DNA from: Gandjariella thermophila
GTDB taxonomy: Bacteria; Actinomycetota; Actinomycetes; Mycobacteriales; Pseudonocardiaceae
Direction: 5' to 3'
Length of the DNA stretch: 64,000 nucleotides
Assembly (NCBI RefSeq): GCF_005405885.1
Contig: NZ_BJFL01000012.1
Coordinates: forward strand, 1 to 64,000
Part shown: piece after piece, positions 18,291 to 25,569 of the stretch
How the letters are laid out: every line of letters starts with the position of its first letter
Numbering within the stretch: position 1 is the first letter of the stretch
Program-made: the position numbers and the translations under genes
Notes under the pieces: model-generated
What the model saw: the letters and a program-made list of their open reading frames with translations, nothing else
Told to the model about the DNA's origin: nothing
Database searches by the model: none

Positions 18291-18817
18291 CGCTGGCCGT
18301 CCTCCGAACGCCCGAGCCGGAGCGCGATCACGACACCGGCGGCGAGCAGCACCACGGCGCCGACGATCCACGGCCACACCGGGGTGCCGCCGCCACCGCC
18401 CGCGCTGGGCGCCGCGGTGCCGGTGGGCGCCACACTGGCCGGCGTTCCGGTGCCCGGCGTGGTCAGCGTGAACCGGACCGCTCCGGTGACCGGGTGGCCG
18501 TCCGCGGAGAGGACGCGGTACCCGATCGTGTACTCGCCGGCCGGGCCGAGCGGGCGGACCGGCGCGGAGACCGCGTTGCCCGCCACGGTGGCCGGCCCGG
18601 CCTCCCAGTGCGCGCCGTCCGTCGAGGTGACGGTGACGGTGTTGAAGCCGAACTGGACGGGCTGGTCGAAGGTCAGGGTGACCTTCGCCGGCCCGGTGGC
18701 GAGCTTCGCCCCGTCCGCCGGGTCACTGCCGAGGAGGACGTTGTGCGCGAAGGCCGGGGTGGCCAGACCGAGCACGGCGGTCACCGCGAGCAGCAGGACG
18801 GCCAGCACGCGCCTCAC
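18287..18817 (-). CDS. copC: CopC/YobA-like copper-binding protein, membrane-anchored
   Basis: 176 residues. A signal peptide (MRRVLAVLLLAVTAVLGLATPAFA) is followed directly by HNVLLGSDPADGA, so the histidine that CopC uses as a copper ligand is the first residue of the mature protein. A second conserved histidine lies in LSADGHPVTGAVRF. A proline/threonine/glycine linker leads to a C-terminal transmembrane helix (PWIVGAVVLLAAGVVIAL) that anchors the domain outside the cell. The GTG start overlaps the ycnI stop as GTGA, so translation is coupled. Confidence 0.92.
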   Translation of the reverse strand: MRRVLAVLLLAVTAVLGLATPAFAHNVLLGSDPADGAKLATGPAKVTLTFDQPVQFGFNTVTVTSTDGAHWEAGPATVAGNAVSAPVRPLGPAGEYTIGYRVLSADGHPVTGAVRFTLTTPGTGTPASVAPTGTAAPSAGGGGGTPVWPWIVGAVVLLAAGVVIALRLGRSEDGQR

Positions 18818-19590
18818 GCCCGTGGCCCTCCCTCGGTGTCGCCGGCCGAGTCGCCCCCGGCTGCGGCCGGTCGCCGGGCACGCAGCAGGGCACCGGCCCC
18901 GACGCCGAGCCCGAGCGCGCCGACCACCAGGCCGGCCCCGCCGAGCCAGCGCGCGGCGGTGTCCTCACCGTGGCTCGCCGCGTCGGTCATCGCCGCCGAG
19001 TCGTGGCCGCCGTGGCTCTCGCCCGCGGCCGCGGCGGCCACCAGCTTGACGCTGGGAGCCGGATGCTCCGGCTCCTGCGCGCCCGGGGCGGGTGGCGGCG
19101 CGTCCCAGCGCACCACGTTCCCGTTGTCGTAGGTCTGGATCGCCGGGATGACGAGCTCGTCGGTGTTGTCCGGCAGCGGGCCGGCGGAGACGTCGAACTC
19201 CTGGAACTGGCCCGGCGCGATCCGGGTGCCCGGGTCGGCGGTCCAGGTGATGGTGCGCACCGCCTCGGTGATCTCCGCGTCGTCGGACTTGATCGGCTTG
19301 TCCAGCTTGGCCTTGGTCACGGTGGCGGTCCAGCCCGGGATCGGCTTGGTGCTCACCGACGCGATCGGGTGATCGGCCGGCAGGTCGACCTCGAGCTTCA
19401 CCGTGCCCGCGGTGTCGCTCTCGTCCGGAACCCGGAAGGTGATCTTGGAGTAGCCGCCCTTGGTGGCCGTGCCCGGTTGGGCCGTGACGTGTGCCGAGGC
19501 GATACCAGCCCCGACGACCGTGATGAGGCCGGCCGCGGTCATCGCGGTGCCGGCCCGAACCGCCATGCGGATGAGTCGAGTTGTCGACAT
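18814..19590 (-). CDS. ycnI: YcnI-family (DUF1775) copper-associated membrane-anchored protein
   Basis: 258 residues from the ATG at 19590 with AGGAG 10 bases upstream. The signal peptide ends at IASA and the mature protein begins HVTAQPGTA, the YcnI copper-binding N-terminal histidine. The DUF1775 beta domain follows (YSKITFRVPDESDTAGTVKLEV, then PGWTATV). A W residue in the ITWTADPG segment matches the monohistidine brace partner described for YcnI. After a His-rich linker (ESHGGHDSAAM) comes a single transmembrane helix. It is the first gene of the coupled ycnI-copC-copD unit. Confidence 0.92.
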   Translation of the reverse strand: MSTTRLIRMAVRAGTAMTAAGLITVVGAGIASAHVTAQPGTATKGGYSKITFRVPDESDTAGTVKLEVDLPADHPIASVSTKPIPGWTATVTKAKLDKPIKSDDAEITEAVRTITWTADPGTRIAPGQFQEFDVSAGPLPDNTDELVIPAIQTYDNGNVVRWDAPPPAPGAQEPEHPAPSVKLVAAAAAGESHGGHDSAAMTDAASHGEDTAARWLGGAGLVVGALGLGVGAGALLRARRPAAAGGDSAGDTEGGPRA

Positions 19591-19764
19591 TTCTTGGGTA
19601 CTCCTGACATCGAGGGTCGGCCGGACCACCCGGAACGAATCTGGGCGCGCCCGGCGGGGGATACGGGTCGCGCGGCGGCCGGAGCCGGCCACGGGCGGCC
19701 GGCCCGGACGAGCGGCTCGGCGTGTTCCGAGGCGCGGCGCACGCCGCCGCGTGATCGGTGAGGG

Positions 19765-20313
19765 TCAGGAGTGGGCAGGGGGGCCGCGCCGGGCGCAGAC
19801 GCGGCGGAACAGTACGCGCAGTTCCGTGCCGGCCCGCACGGCGGGGATGACGCGCTGTCGGGGCCCGGCGTTCACCGGCCCCGGCGCCATCCGCCGGGGC
19901 AGCAGCGCGGCGATCGCCGCGGCGACCGCGAACACCGCGGCCTCGGCCCTGGTCAGCAGCAACGCGGTGAGCAGGACGGCGACCGTGTGCGCGGCCGTCA
20001 TCACCCGCCAGTCCGCCGCCATCCCGCCGGCGCCGGCGTCCGGGTGCGGGTCCAGGTCGGTGAGCAGCAGGTGCAGCGCGACCTGGGAGGCGCCCAGCGC
20101 GCCGAGAATCGCCGGCAGGCCCCGCCTGCGGCCGGCCAGCGCGGTGCCCGCCGCGGCCAGCAGTGCGGTCAGCAGCAGGGTGAACCCGGAGTCCGGCCAG
20201 CCACCGCCGGCCAAGCCGTGCGCGGTCACCGCGAGCGCCCCCGCGGTGAGCGCGAGCAGCCCGCCACGGAGCACCCGCGGCCCGCCGCGGGTGGGCACGG
20301 ACTGGCCGGTCAT
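19765..20313 (-). CDS. polytopic membrane protein upstream of ycnI
   Basis: 182 residues with four or five hydrophobic helices (VLRGGLLALTAGALAVTAHG, FTLLLTALLAAAGTALAG, AILGALGASQVALHLLL, AHTVAVLLTALLLTRAEAAVF). A LHLLLTDLDPHPDAG loop and MTAAHTVAV contribute histidines. The gene is 174 bases upstream of ycnI on the same strand and similar small membrane proteins often accompany ycnI/copC in actinomycetes, so a role in copper handling is plausible but unproven. Its -10 box is just before the ATG. Confidence 0.7.
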   Translation of the reverse strand: MTGQSVPTRGGPRVLRGGLLALTAGALAVTAHGLAGGGWPDSGFTLLLTALLAAAGTALAGRRRGLPAILGALGASQVALHLLLTDLDPHPDAGAGGMAADWRVMTAAHTVAVLLTALLLTRAEAAVFAVAAAIAALLPRRMAPGPVNAGPRQRVIPAVRAGTELRVLFRRVCARRGPPAHS

Positions 20314-20321
20314 GGTGCAGC

Positions 20322-20327
20322 AGTGTA
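20322..20327 (-). promoter_or_regulatory. -10 box TACACT of a leaderless transcript
   Basis: On the minus strand TACACT ends 8 bases before the ATG at 20313, with no ribosome site between. Confidence 0.45.
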
Positions 20328-20491
20328 TGGGTCCGGACGGCGGCGCGGGGCGGTCGGCGCGACCCGTGTGATCCTCGTCGTCCCGCAGTTGACCTGCTCG
20401 GATACCGAAACGATCTGGTCGGGAGGTACCTCCGTGCCCGCCGTCGCGGGCGCGGGCCGCACCGCTCGGTGCCGTTCGACGAACGCCGCCA

Positions 20492-20513
20492 GGTTCCGGA
20501 ACAGGCTGTCAGA
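20492..20513 (-). repeat. dispersed repeat, partial copy at a stop codon
   Basis: On the minus strand this reads TC then TGACAGCCTGTTCCGGAACC, identical over 22 bases to the start of the full copy at 58844-58865. The TGA inside it is the stop codon of the DUF6474 gene. Sequence further downstream does not match the full element. Confidence 0.7.
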
Positions 20514-20967
20514 TGCCGATGCGGCGGAGCAGTTCGCCCTCGATGCGGTTCAGTTCGGTGGCGACGGCCCGGTGCGCGGCACGCCGCCGGGCGCTCGGCA
20601 TGTGCTCGGCGGCGCGGACCGCGGCGGTGAGCTTGGCCAGGGTGGCGTGGCTCGCCCCGGCGAACTCGGCCGCTTCCGGCTGCCGTTCGGACAGCTCGGC
20701 CAGGGCCCGGGCGGCGGAGGCGATCCTGGCGTGCAGCCGGGCGCCGTGGCCGGTGTACCTGGCCAGCTCGGTGGGGGGCACGCCGAGCCGGCGGGCCCGG
20801 AGGCGGTCGACTCCCTCGCGGAACGCGCCGGCGGCGCGCAGCGCGTACGGGGCCACCAGCGGCACCACCGTGGGGCCGACCACCTTGGCCAGCTTGATCA
20901 GCCGCTTGGCCCGCCGGGGTGTGAGCTTCCCCTCGTCCGGCGTCGACCGGTCCTTCCCGCGTGCCAT
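20509..20967 (-). CDS. DUF6474-family protein
   Basis: 152 residues from the ATG at 20967, preceded by GGAAGGGGGCGG. The sequence is basic and helical: LTPRRAKRLIKLAKVVGPTV, VAPYALRAAGAFREGVDRLR, ARRLGVPPTELARYTGHG, ARIASAARALAELSERQPE. This matches a conserved actinobacterial family without a known function; a short hydrophobic stretch (VVGPTVVPLVAPYAL) may touch the membrane. It is divergent from the RecB-like nuclease gene. A dispersed repeat begins at its stop codon. Confidence 0.75.
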   Translation of the reverse strand: MARGKDRSTPDEGKLTPRRAKRLIKLAKVVGPTVVPLVAPYALRAAGAFREGVDRLRARRLGVPPTELARYTGHGARLHARIASAARALAELSERQPEAAEFAGASHATLAKLTAAVRAAEHMPSARRRAAHRAVATELNRIEGELLRRIGI

Positions 20968-21099
20968 TCCGCCCCCTTCCTCATCCGCGACGGACACCCT
21001 ATGCGGGCCGGGACCCGGCGGAGCTGCCGGCGCACCGGAGAATCGGCGGAGCGGGACCGCCCGAAGGTGGTCCCCACACGGAATGTCGGGGGCACGACA

Positions 21100-21105
21100 T
21101 ACGCT
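21100..21105 (+). promoter_or_regulatory. -10 box TACGCT of a leaderless transcript
   Basis: TACGCT ends 7 bases before the GTG at 21113; no ribosome site is present, which supports GTG 21113 rather than ATG 21116 as the first codon. Confidence 0.45.
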
Positions 21106-21112
21106 GCACAAC

Positions 21113-22750
21113 GTGATGTCCTCGGTGCTGCTCGAGGCCGGCGTGGTGAGCCGCTGCCGGCGTCGCGTGCACCTGGAAAACGATCCCACGATGCGTGACG
21201 CCCCGCGTGCCGCGCCGGACCCGGCCGCCGAGCAGCGGATCGCCGACGCGGCGGCGCACCGCAGGGCGGTGGCCGAGCGGATCGCCAGGTCCGCCGGGGA
21301 CGGGTGGACCGAGATCGCGGCCGAAGGGCGGCCGGAGGAGCGGGAGCGGGCCACCGTCGCGGCGCTCACCGCCGGCGCCCGGCTGGTGTGGGGCGCGCAG
21401 CTCCCCCGGGACGAGCGCGGTGGCCGGCGGGGCGGGGTCGACCTGCTGGTGCGCACCGGCTCCGGGTACGTGCCGGTGCTGGTGGTGCGGCACAAGGTCA
21501 CCGATCCCGGGTCCGGCGCGCTGACCACGCCGCTGGCCGAGCCGGACCCGGCCGGCGCCCGGGAGGACCCGCTGCGCAAGGTGCGCCCGCAGCCGCGCGA
21601 CCAGCTTCGGCTCGCGCACGTGCGGCGGCTGCTGCAGGCCGCGGGGTTCGCCGCGGACGGCCCCGCCACCGGCGGGGTGGTCGGCATGGAGGCGGAGGTG
21701 GTGCTCTGGCACGACCTCGAGGCGCCCACCTGGCCGGGCGGCCGCACCGCGCTGGACGAGTACGACGCCCGCTTCGCCGACCGGCTGGCCATCGCGGCCG
21801 CCGCCCGGTCGGGGGCGGAGCCGCTCGCCAGGCCGTCGCGCATCCTCGCCTGCCGGAGCTGCCCGTGGTGGCCGGTGTGCGAGGCGGAGCTGCGCGAGAC
21901 CAGGGACGTCAGCCTGGTGCTGCGTGGCGAGGACGCGATGGCGCTGCGCCGGGTCGGCATCGTCACCGTGGACGATCTGGCCGCGCTGGACACCTCCGCC
22001 GAGCCACCCACCCAGCTGGTCGGGATGCCGTTCACCGATGCCGTGGTGCTGGCCCGCGCCTGGCAGCGGGACCTCACGCTGGTCCGCAAGGTGCCCGAGG
22101 TGCGGGTGCCCCGGGCGGACGTCGAGGTCGACGTGGACATGGAGAGCTTCGGCGACGCCGGCGCGTACCTGTGGGGGTGCTGGCTGTCCGGAGTGGAGGT
22201 CGGCGAGCCGCCGGGCTACCGGGCCTTCACCACCTGGGAGCCGCTGCCCTGCGCGGACGAGGCCCGGTCGTTCGCCGAGTTCTGGGCCTGGTTGACCGGC
22301 GTGCGCGAACGGGCGGTGCGGCGCGGGCTGGCCTTCCGCGCGTACTGCTACAACGAGTTGGCGGAGAATCGCTGGATGCTCGCGTCCGCGGAGCGGTTCG
22401 CCGGCCGGCCCGGCATCCCCACGGTCGAGGCGGTGCAGCGGTTCATCGGCTCGGAGGAGTGGGTGGACCTGTTCGGCTGCGTGCGGGACCAGTTCCTCTG
22501 CGCCCGCGGCAAGGGGCTGAAGACGATCGCACCGGAGGCCGGGTTCCGCTGGCGCGATCCGGAGGCCGGCGGGGAGAACTCGATGCGCTGGTACCGGTAC
22601 GCGGTGGGAATGGACGGCGGCCGGCCCGACGTGGCCCAGCGCACCCGCCTGCTGGAGTACAACGAGGACGACGTGCGGGCCACCTGGACGCTGCGCCGGT
22701 GGATGTGCTCCCCGGCCGTCCGGGGCCTGCCCTATGCCGGCGACCTGTGA
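21113..22750 (+). CDS. TM0106-type RecB-like nuclease with RNase H-like domain
   Basis: 545 residues from the GTG at 21113 (ATG 21116 is equivalent). The N-terminal half is a PD-(D/E)XK nuclease of the Cas4/RecB type: a lone cysteine near the start (VVSRCRRRVHLEND), the core GVDLLVRTGSGYVPVLVVRHKV, and a C-terminal CRSCPWWPVC cluster that with the first cysteine can hold a 4Fe-4S cluster. The C-terminal half is a YprB-like RNase H fold, with VEVDVDMES (about 340), YCYNELAENRW and the closing YNEDDVRATWTLRRWM. Such proteins are predicted to process DNA or RNA; no CRISPR or recombination partner is adjacent. Confidence 0.85.
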   Translation: MMSSVLLEAGVVSRCRRRVHLENDPTMRDAPRAAPDPAAEQRIADAAAHRRAVAERIARSAGDGWTEIAAEGRPEERERATVAALTAGARLVWGAQLPRDERGGRRGGVDLLVRTGSGYVPVLVVRHKVTDPGSGALTTPLAEPDPAGAREDPLRKVRPQPRDQLRLAHVRRLLQAAGFAADGPATGGVVGMEAEVVLWHDLEAPTWPGGRTALDEYDARFADRLAIAAAARSGAEPLARPSRILACRSCPWWPVCEAELRETRDVSLVLRGEDAMALRRVGIVTVDDLAALDTSAEPPTQLVGMPFTDAVVLARAWQRDLTLVRKVPEVRVPRADVEVDVDMESFGDAGAYLWGCWLSGVEVGEPPGYRAFTTWEPLPCADEARSFAEFWAWLTGVRERAVRRGLAFRAYCYNELAENRWMLASAERFAGRPGIPTVEAVQRFIGSEEWVDLFGCVRDQFLCARGKGLKTIAPEAGFRWRDPEAGGENSMRWYRYAVGMDGGRPDVAQRTRLLEYNEDDVRATWTLRRWMCSPAVRGLPYAGDL

Positions 22751-22757
22751 GCCGGGT

Positions 22758-24134
22758 TCAGCGGGGGCGAAGCCGGATGCCGGCCAGGAAGTCGCGGCGT
22801 AATCCGCGGCCGGCCGCCGTCGCAGCGACGAACTGGGGCGGCACCATCACCAGCGGCTGGTCCGGTCCGGTGACGTCGCTGTGCACCGGGACGAAGCCGC
22901 GGTCGCGGAGTACCACGTTGAAGTCCACCGCCACCTGCCCGCGCTCGTTCACGCAGCCGGTGCCGTGCCAGGGCAGCAACGCGGACCCGCCGAGGTAGGT
23001 GAAGCCGATCTCCTCGGCGCCGGCCAGACCGGTGCGCAGCCGGACGTGGTTCGGCAGCGCGTCGTCCACCCGGCAGAACCTGTCGGCGGCGCACACCGCG
23101 AGGTAGTAGATCGTCTCCTGCCACGCCGTGGCGAGCACGCGACGGCGGGCGTTGCGCAGCGCGGCCGGCCCGCCCGCGGTGTCGCACACGTCGGAGAGCA
23201 CCTGCCGGGACCATTCCCAGGCTGGCACCGCCGGGTGGTCCGGCGCCGGCACGGGTACCGAGTACAGCAGCGACCGGAACATCGCCCCGAAGGTCGGGAT
23301 GCGGTCCGGGAGGGCGTCCGGGGTCGCGGCGCGCAGCAGCCGGTCGGCCTGCCGGACGGATCCCGTGGCGGCGGCCGGGCGCAGCAGTGCGCTGATCAAC
23401 CAGCGGTACCGCCGGAACTGCGCCTCCCGCTCCGCCCAGCGGGCCGGGCCGACGGCGGTGGCGATCAGCTCCCGCTTGTCCCGCCAGTGCACCGTGTTGG
23501 GCACGCCGAGCAGGTCTTCCAACTCGCCCAGCACGTTCCGGTACCAGCCGAGTTCGGCCTCGCGGCGCGGGCGGTAGTAGCCGCCGTCCAGCATGACCGT
23601 GATGTCCAGGCTGGGCGGGTAGAGCGCGGCGAACGCCCGGCACAGTTCCGCCACCCGCAGGATCGCGCCGGCGTCGGCGAGGTCGGGAAGCGGTCCGGCC
23701 GCCTTGAGCCGGTTGTCGTACTGCTTGAACGGGAAGCCCTGCAGGATCACCGGAATCGGCGCGCCGTCCGCGACGAACGGCCGCGCCCGCCGGATCGCCG
23801 CCTCCACCGGGAAGTGCGCCCGGGGTCCCTTGCGGAACCGCTTGTTCGTCAGCAGGTGGTACAGCGCGGTGCCGACCCGCTCCGCGTCGCTGGCACCCGC
23901 CCCGGGCAGGCGCGCGGCCAGCCGGGCCACCAGCCGCTCCACCGCGGCGTCGGAGTTGCGCCGCAGCGCGGCGAACAGCGCCGCGGTCCGCTCCCGGTCC
24001 AGCTCGACCGGCTCCACCCGGGCGGACAGCGGCCGGAGCGCCCCGAGGTCCACCGAGGACAGCGACACGGCATGCGAGAGCACCGGGCGGCGAGGAGCGT
24101 TCGGCTGTACCTGCATGGCGTGAACCAGGGTCAT
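22758..24134 (-). CDS. isonitrile synthase-family protein (DIT1/PvcA)
   Basis: 458 residues (ATG 24134; ATG 24116 is an alternative). A ~115-residue N-terminal region precedes the DIT1/PvcA core: PVILQGFPFKQYDNRLKAAG with PLPDLAD (about 127-152), LCRAFAALYPPSLDITVMLDG, and near the end SALLPWHGTGCVNERGQVAV. PvcA/IsnA enzymes convert tyrosine or tryptophan with ribulose 5-phosphate into an isonitrile; fungal Dit1 makes a formyl dityrosine precursor. The usual partner, an Fe/2-oxoglutarate oxygenase (PvcB/IsnB), is not adjacent; the next gene is an SDR 279 bases upstream. The product is unknown. Confidence 0.75.
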   Translation of the reverse strand: MTLVHAMQVQPNAPRRPVLSHAVSLSSVDLGALRPLSARVEPVELDRERTAALFAALRRNSDAAVERLVARLAARLPGAGASDAERVGTALYHLLTNKRFRKGPRAHFPVEAAIRRARPFVADGAPIPVILQGFPFKQYDNRLKAAGPLPDLADAGAILRVAELCRAFAALYPPSLDITVMLDGGYYRPRREAELGWYRNVLGELEDLLGVPNTVHWRDKRELIATAVGPARWAEREAQFRRYRWLISALLRPAAATGSVRQADRLLRAATPDALPDRIPTFGAMFRSLLYSVPVPAPDHPAVPAWEWSRQVLSDVCDTAGGPAALRNARRRVLATAWQETIYYLAVCAADRFCRVDDALPNHVRLRTGLAGAEEIGFTYLGGSALLPWHGTGCVNERGQVAVDFNVVLRDRGFVPVHSDVTGPDQPLVMVPPQFVAATAAGRGLRRDFLAGIRLRPR

Positions 24135-24413
24135 CCCGGCACCCCGACCCGCGCGGTCCGGCCGCGCTCGGCACCAGCCACCCCGCCGTCGAGGCGGGTG
24201 AGGATCAGCCGGCGGCCCGGCGCGGCACCGGCCGCCGTCCGCGGCGCGACCTGCTCGGCCGTGCGGCTCGGCCTAGCCACCCCGTCCCCAGCCCACACCG
24301 ACTCCCCCGGATGGTCTGCCACGCCACCTACGCAACGATCAGCGGTGCCGGGCGTGACGCCCGTCCGGCACGGTAGGCCAGGCTAGTCGGGTTGCCGGGC
24401 CGGTAAACCCTCG

Positions 24414-25172
24414 TTACCGAGGTGCCATCCGAAGGGCGCCGTCCATCCGGATGACCTCGCCGTTGAGGTAGTCGTGCCGGACGATGTCCAGCACGAGCCG
24501 TGCGTACTCGTCGGGGCGGCCCAGCCGCTTGGGGAACGGCACGCCGGCGCCCAGCCCGGCCCGGAACTCGTCGCTCACCCCGGCCAGCATCGGCGTGTCC
24601 ACGATGCCCGGGGCGATGGTCATCACCCGGATGCCGTAGGAGGCGAGGTCGCGGGCGACCGGCAGGGTCATGCCCACCACGCCGCCCTTGGACGCGGAGT
24701 AGGCGACCTGGCCGATCTGCCCGTCGAACGCGGCGATCGACGCGGTGTTGACGATCACGCCCCGCGCTTCGTCGGCCAGCGGCTCGGTTTTCGCGATGGC
24801 CTCCGCGGCCAGTCGCATGACGTTGAACGTGCCGATCAGGTTGACCTCGACGACCTTGCGGAACACGTCCAGGTCGTGCGGTCCCTTCTTGCCGAGCACC
24901 CGGCCGGCGGTGCCCACCCCGGCGCAGTTGACCACCACGCGCAGCGGCGACCCCGAGCCCGCGGCGGTGTCCACCGCGGCCCGGATCTCCTCCGCGCTGG
25001 TCACATCGGCGGGCAGGTACCTGACCCCGGTCACCGCCTCCGCCTTGTCCACGGCGGCCGGCAGGTCCAGGGCGAACACCGTCGCGCCCTGGGCGGCGAG
25101 CGCCCTGGCGGTGGCCCCGCCGAGCCCGGAGGCGCCCCCGGTGACGATGGCAGCGGTTCCGGTGATCTCCAT
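24414..25172 (-). CDS. SDR dehydrogenase, 3-hydroxyacyl-CoA dehydrogenase type
   Basis: 252 residues, preceded by GGAGGAGAAC. The cofactor loop is AAIVTGGASGLGGATARAL, D36-type NAD specificity is suggested by FALDLP, and catalytic residues are N (VNCAGVG region), S in NTASIAAFDGQ, and YSASK (Y-x3-K, about 158-162). The MRLAAEAIA...VIVNTAS layout and PGIVDTPMLAG segment are typical of the type II 3-hydroxyacyl-CoA dehydrogenase (HSD10-like) group in fatty acid oxidation. It could instead serve a secondary pathway with the isonitrile-family gene; nothing in the sequence decides this. Confidence 0.88.
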   Translation of the reverse strand: MEITGTAAIVTGGASGLGGATARALAAQGATVFALDLPAAVDKAEAVTGVRYLPADVTSAEEIRAAVDTAAGSGSPLRVVVNCAGVGTAGRVLGKKGPHDLDVFRKVVEVNLIGTFNVMRLAAEAIAKTEPLADEARGVIVNTASIAAFDGQIGQVAYSASKGGVVGMTLPVARDLASYGIRVMTIAPGIVDTPMLAGVSDEFRAGLGAGVPFPKRLGRPDEYARLVLDIVRHDYLNGEVIRMDGALRMAPR

Positions 25173-25265
25173 GTTCTCCTCCGCGAGCGCGCTGTGGCCG
25201 TTGCGGCGGAGAGGTTAACCGGCGCCCCGGTGCGCGGACGCGGGCTGTGGGCTGGCTAACGCCCG

Positions 25266-25394
25266 CTAACCCGGCCGGTCGCGGTGGGCGCGGCGGGCGG
25301 CCCGGGCCTCGGCCGAGTGCAGCAGCGCGACCAGCGGGATCGCGGCGGCCATGGCGAGGCCGGCGAAGGTCAGGGCGACTTCCAGGATTTCCAT
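25266..25394 (-). CDS. 42-residue single-helix membrane peptide
   Basis: MEILEVALTFAGLAMAAAIP then LVALLHSAEARAARRAHRDRPG. One transmembrane helix with the N-terminus outside and a basic C-terminal tail fits a small inner-membrane protein; similar 40-45 residue METLEVxLxFAGxP-type proteins ending in RPG are common and unannotated in actinomycetes. There is no clear ribosome site before the ATG. It lies between the SDR gene and the divergent glycosidase. Moderate confidence that it is real. Confidence 0.55.
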   Translation of the reverse strand: MEILEVALTFAGLAMAAAIPLVALLHSAEARAARRAHRDRPG

Positions 25395-25535
25395 GCCGCC
25401 GACGATGCGCCGCGGTGACCGGTTCGCGCGTCCGCCGCTCGTGCCGTTCTGGCCTGCCTCCGGGGGACGGCGGCCGGCCACCGTGGGTGACCACTGACCA
25501 CCGCGATGTCCGAGGAAATTTCGCATCCGGGCTGT

Positions 25536-25553
25536 CGGAACGCGATCGTTCCG
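25536..25553. promoter_or_regulatory. 18-base palindrome in the GH5 promoter
   Basis: CGGAACG-CGAT-CGTTCCG is a perfect palindrome ending 2 bases before the -10 box of the GH5 gene (TACGGT, 25556-25561). A repressor bound here would block the promoter. Confidence 0.55.
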
Positions 25554-25555
25554 GC

Positions 25556-25561
25556 TACGGT
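25556..25561 (+). promoter_or_regulatory. -10 box TACGGT of a leaderless transcript
   Basis: TACGGT ends 8 bases before the ATG at 25570 with no ribosome site between, directly next to an 18-base palindrome. Confidence 0.45.
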
Positions 25562-25569
25562 TCGCTGGC

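Noticed and set aside
24414-25172. Isonitrile biosynthesis cluster including the SDR
   Set aside because: The SDR looks like a 3-hydroxyacyl-CoA dehydrogenase, is 279 bases away with its own strong ribosome site, and no oxygenase or transporter joins them.
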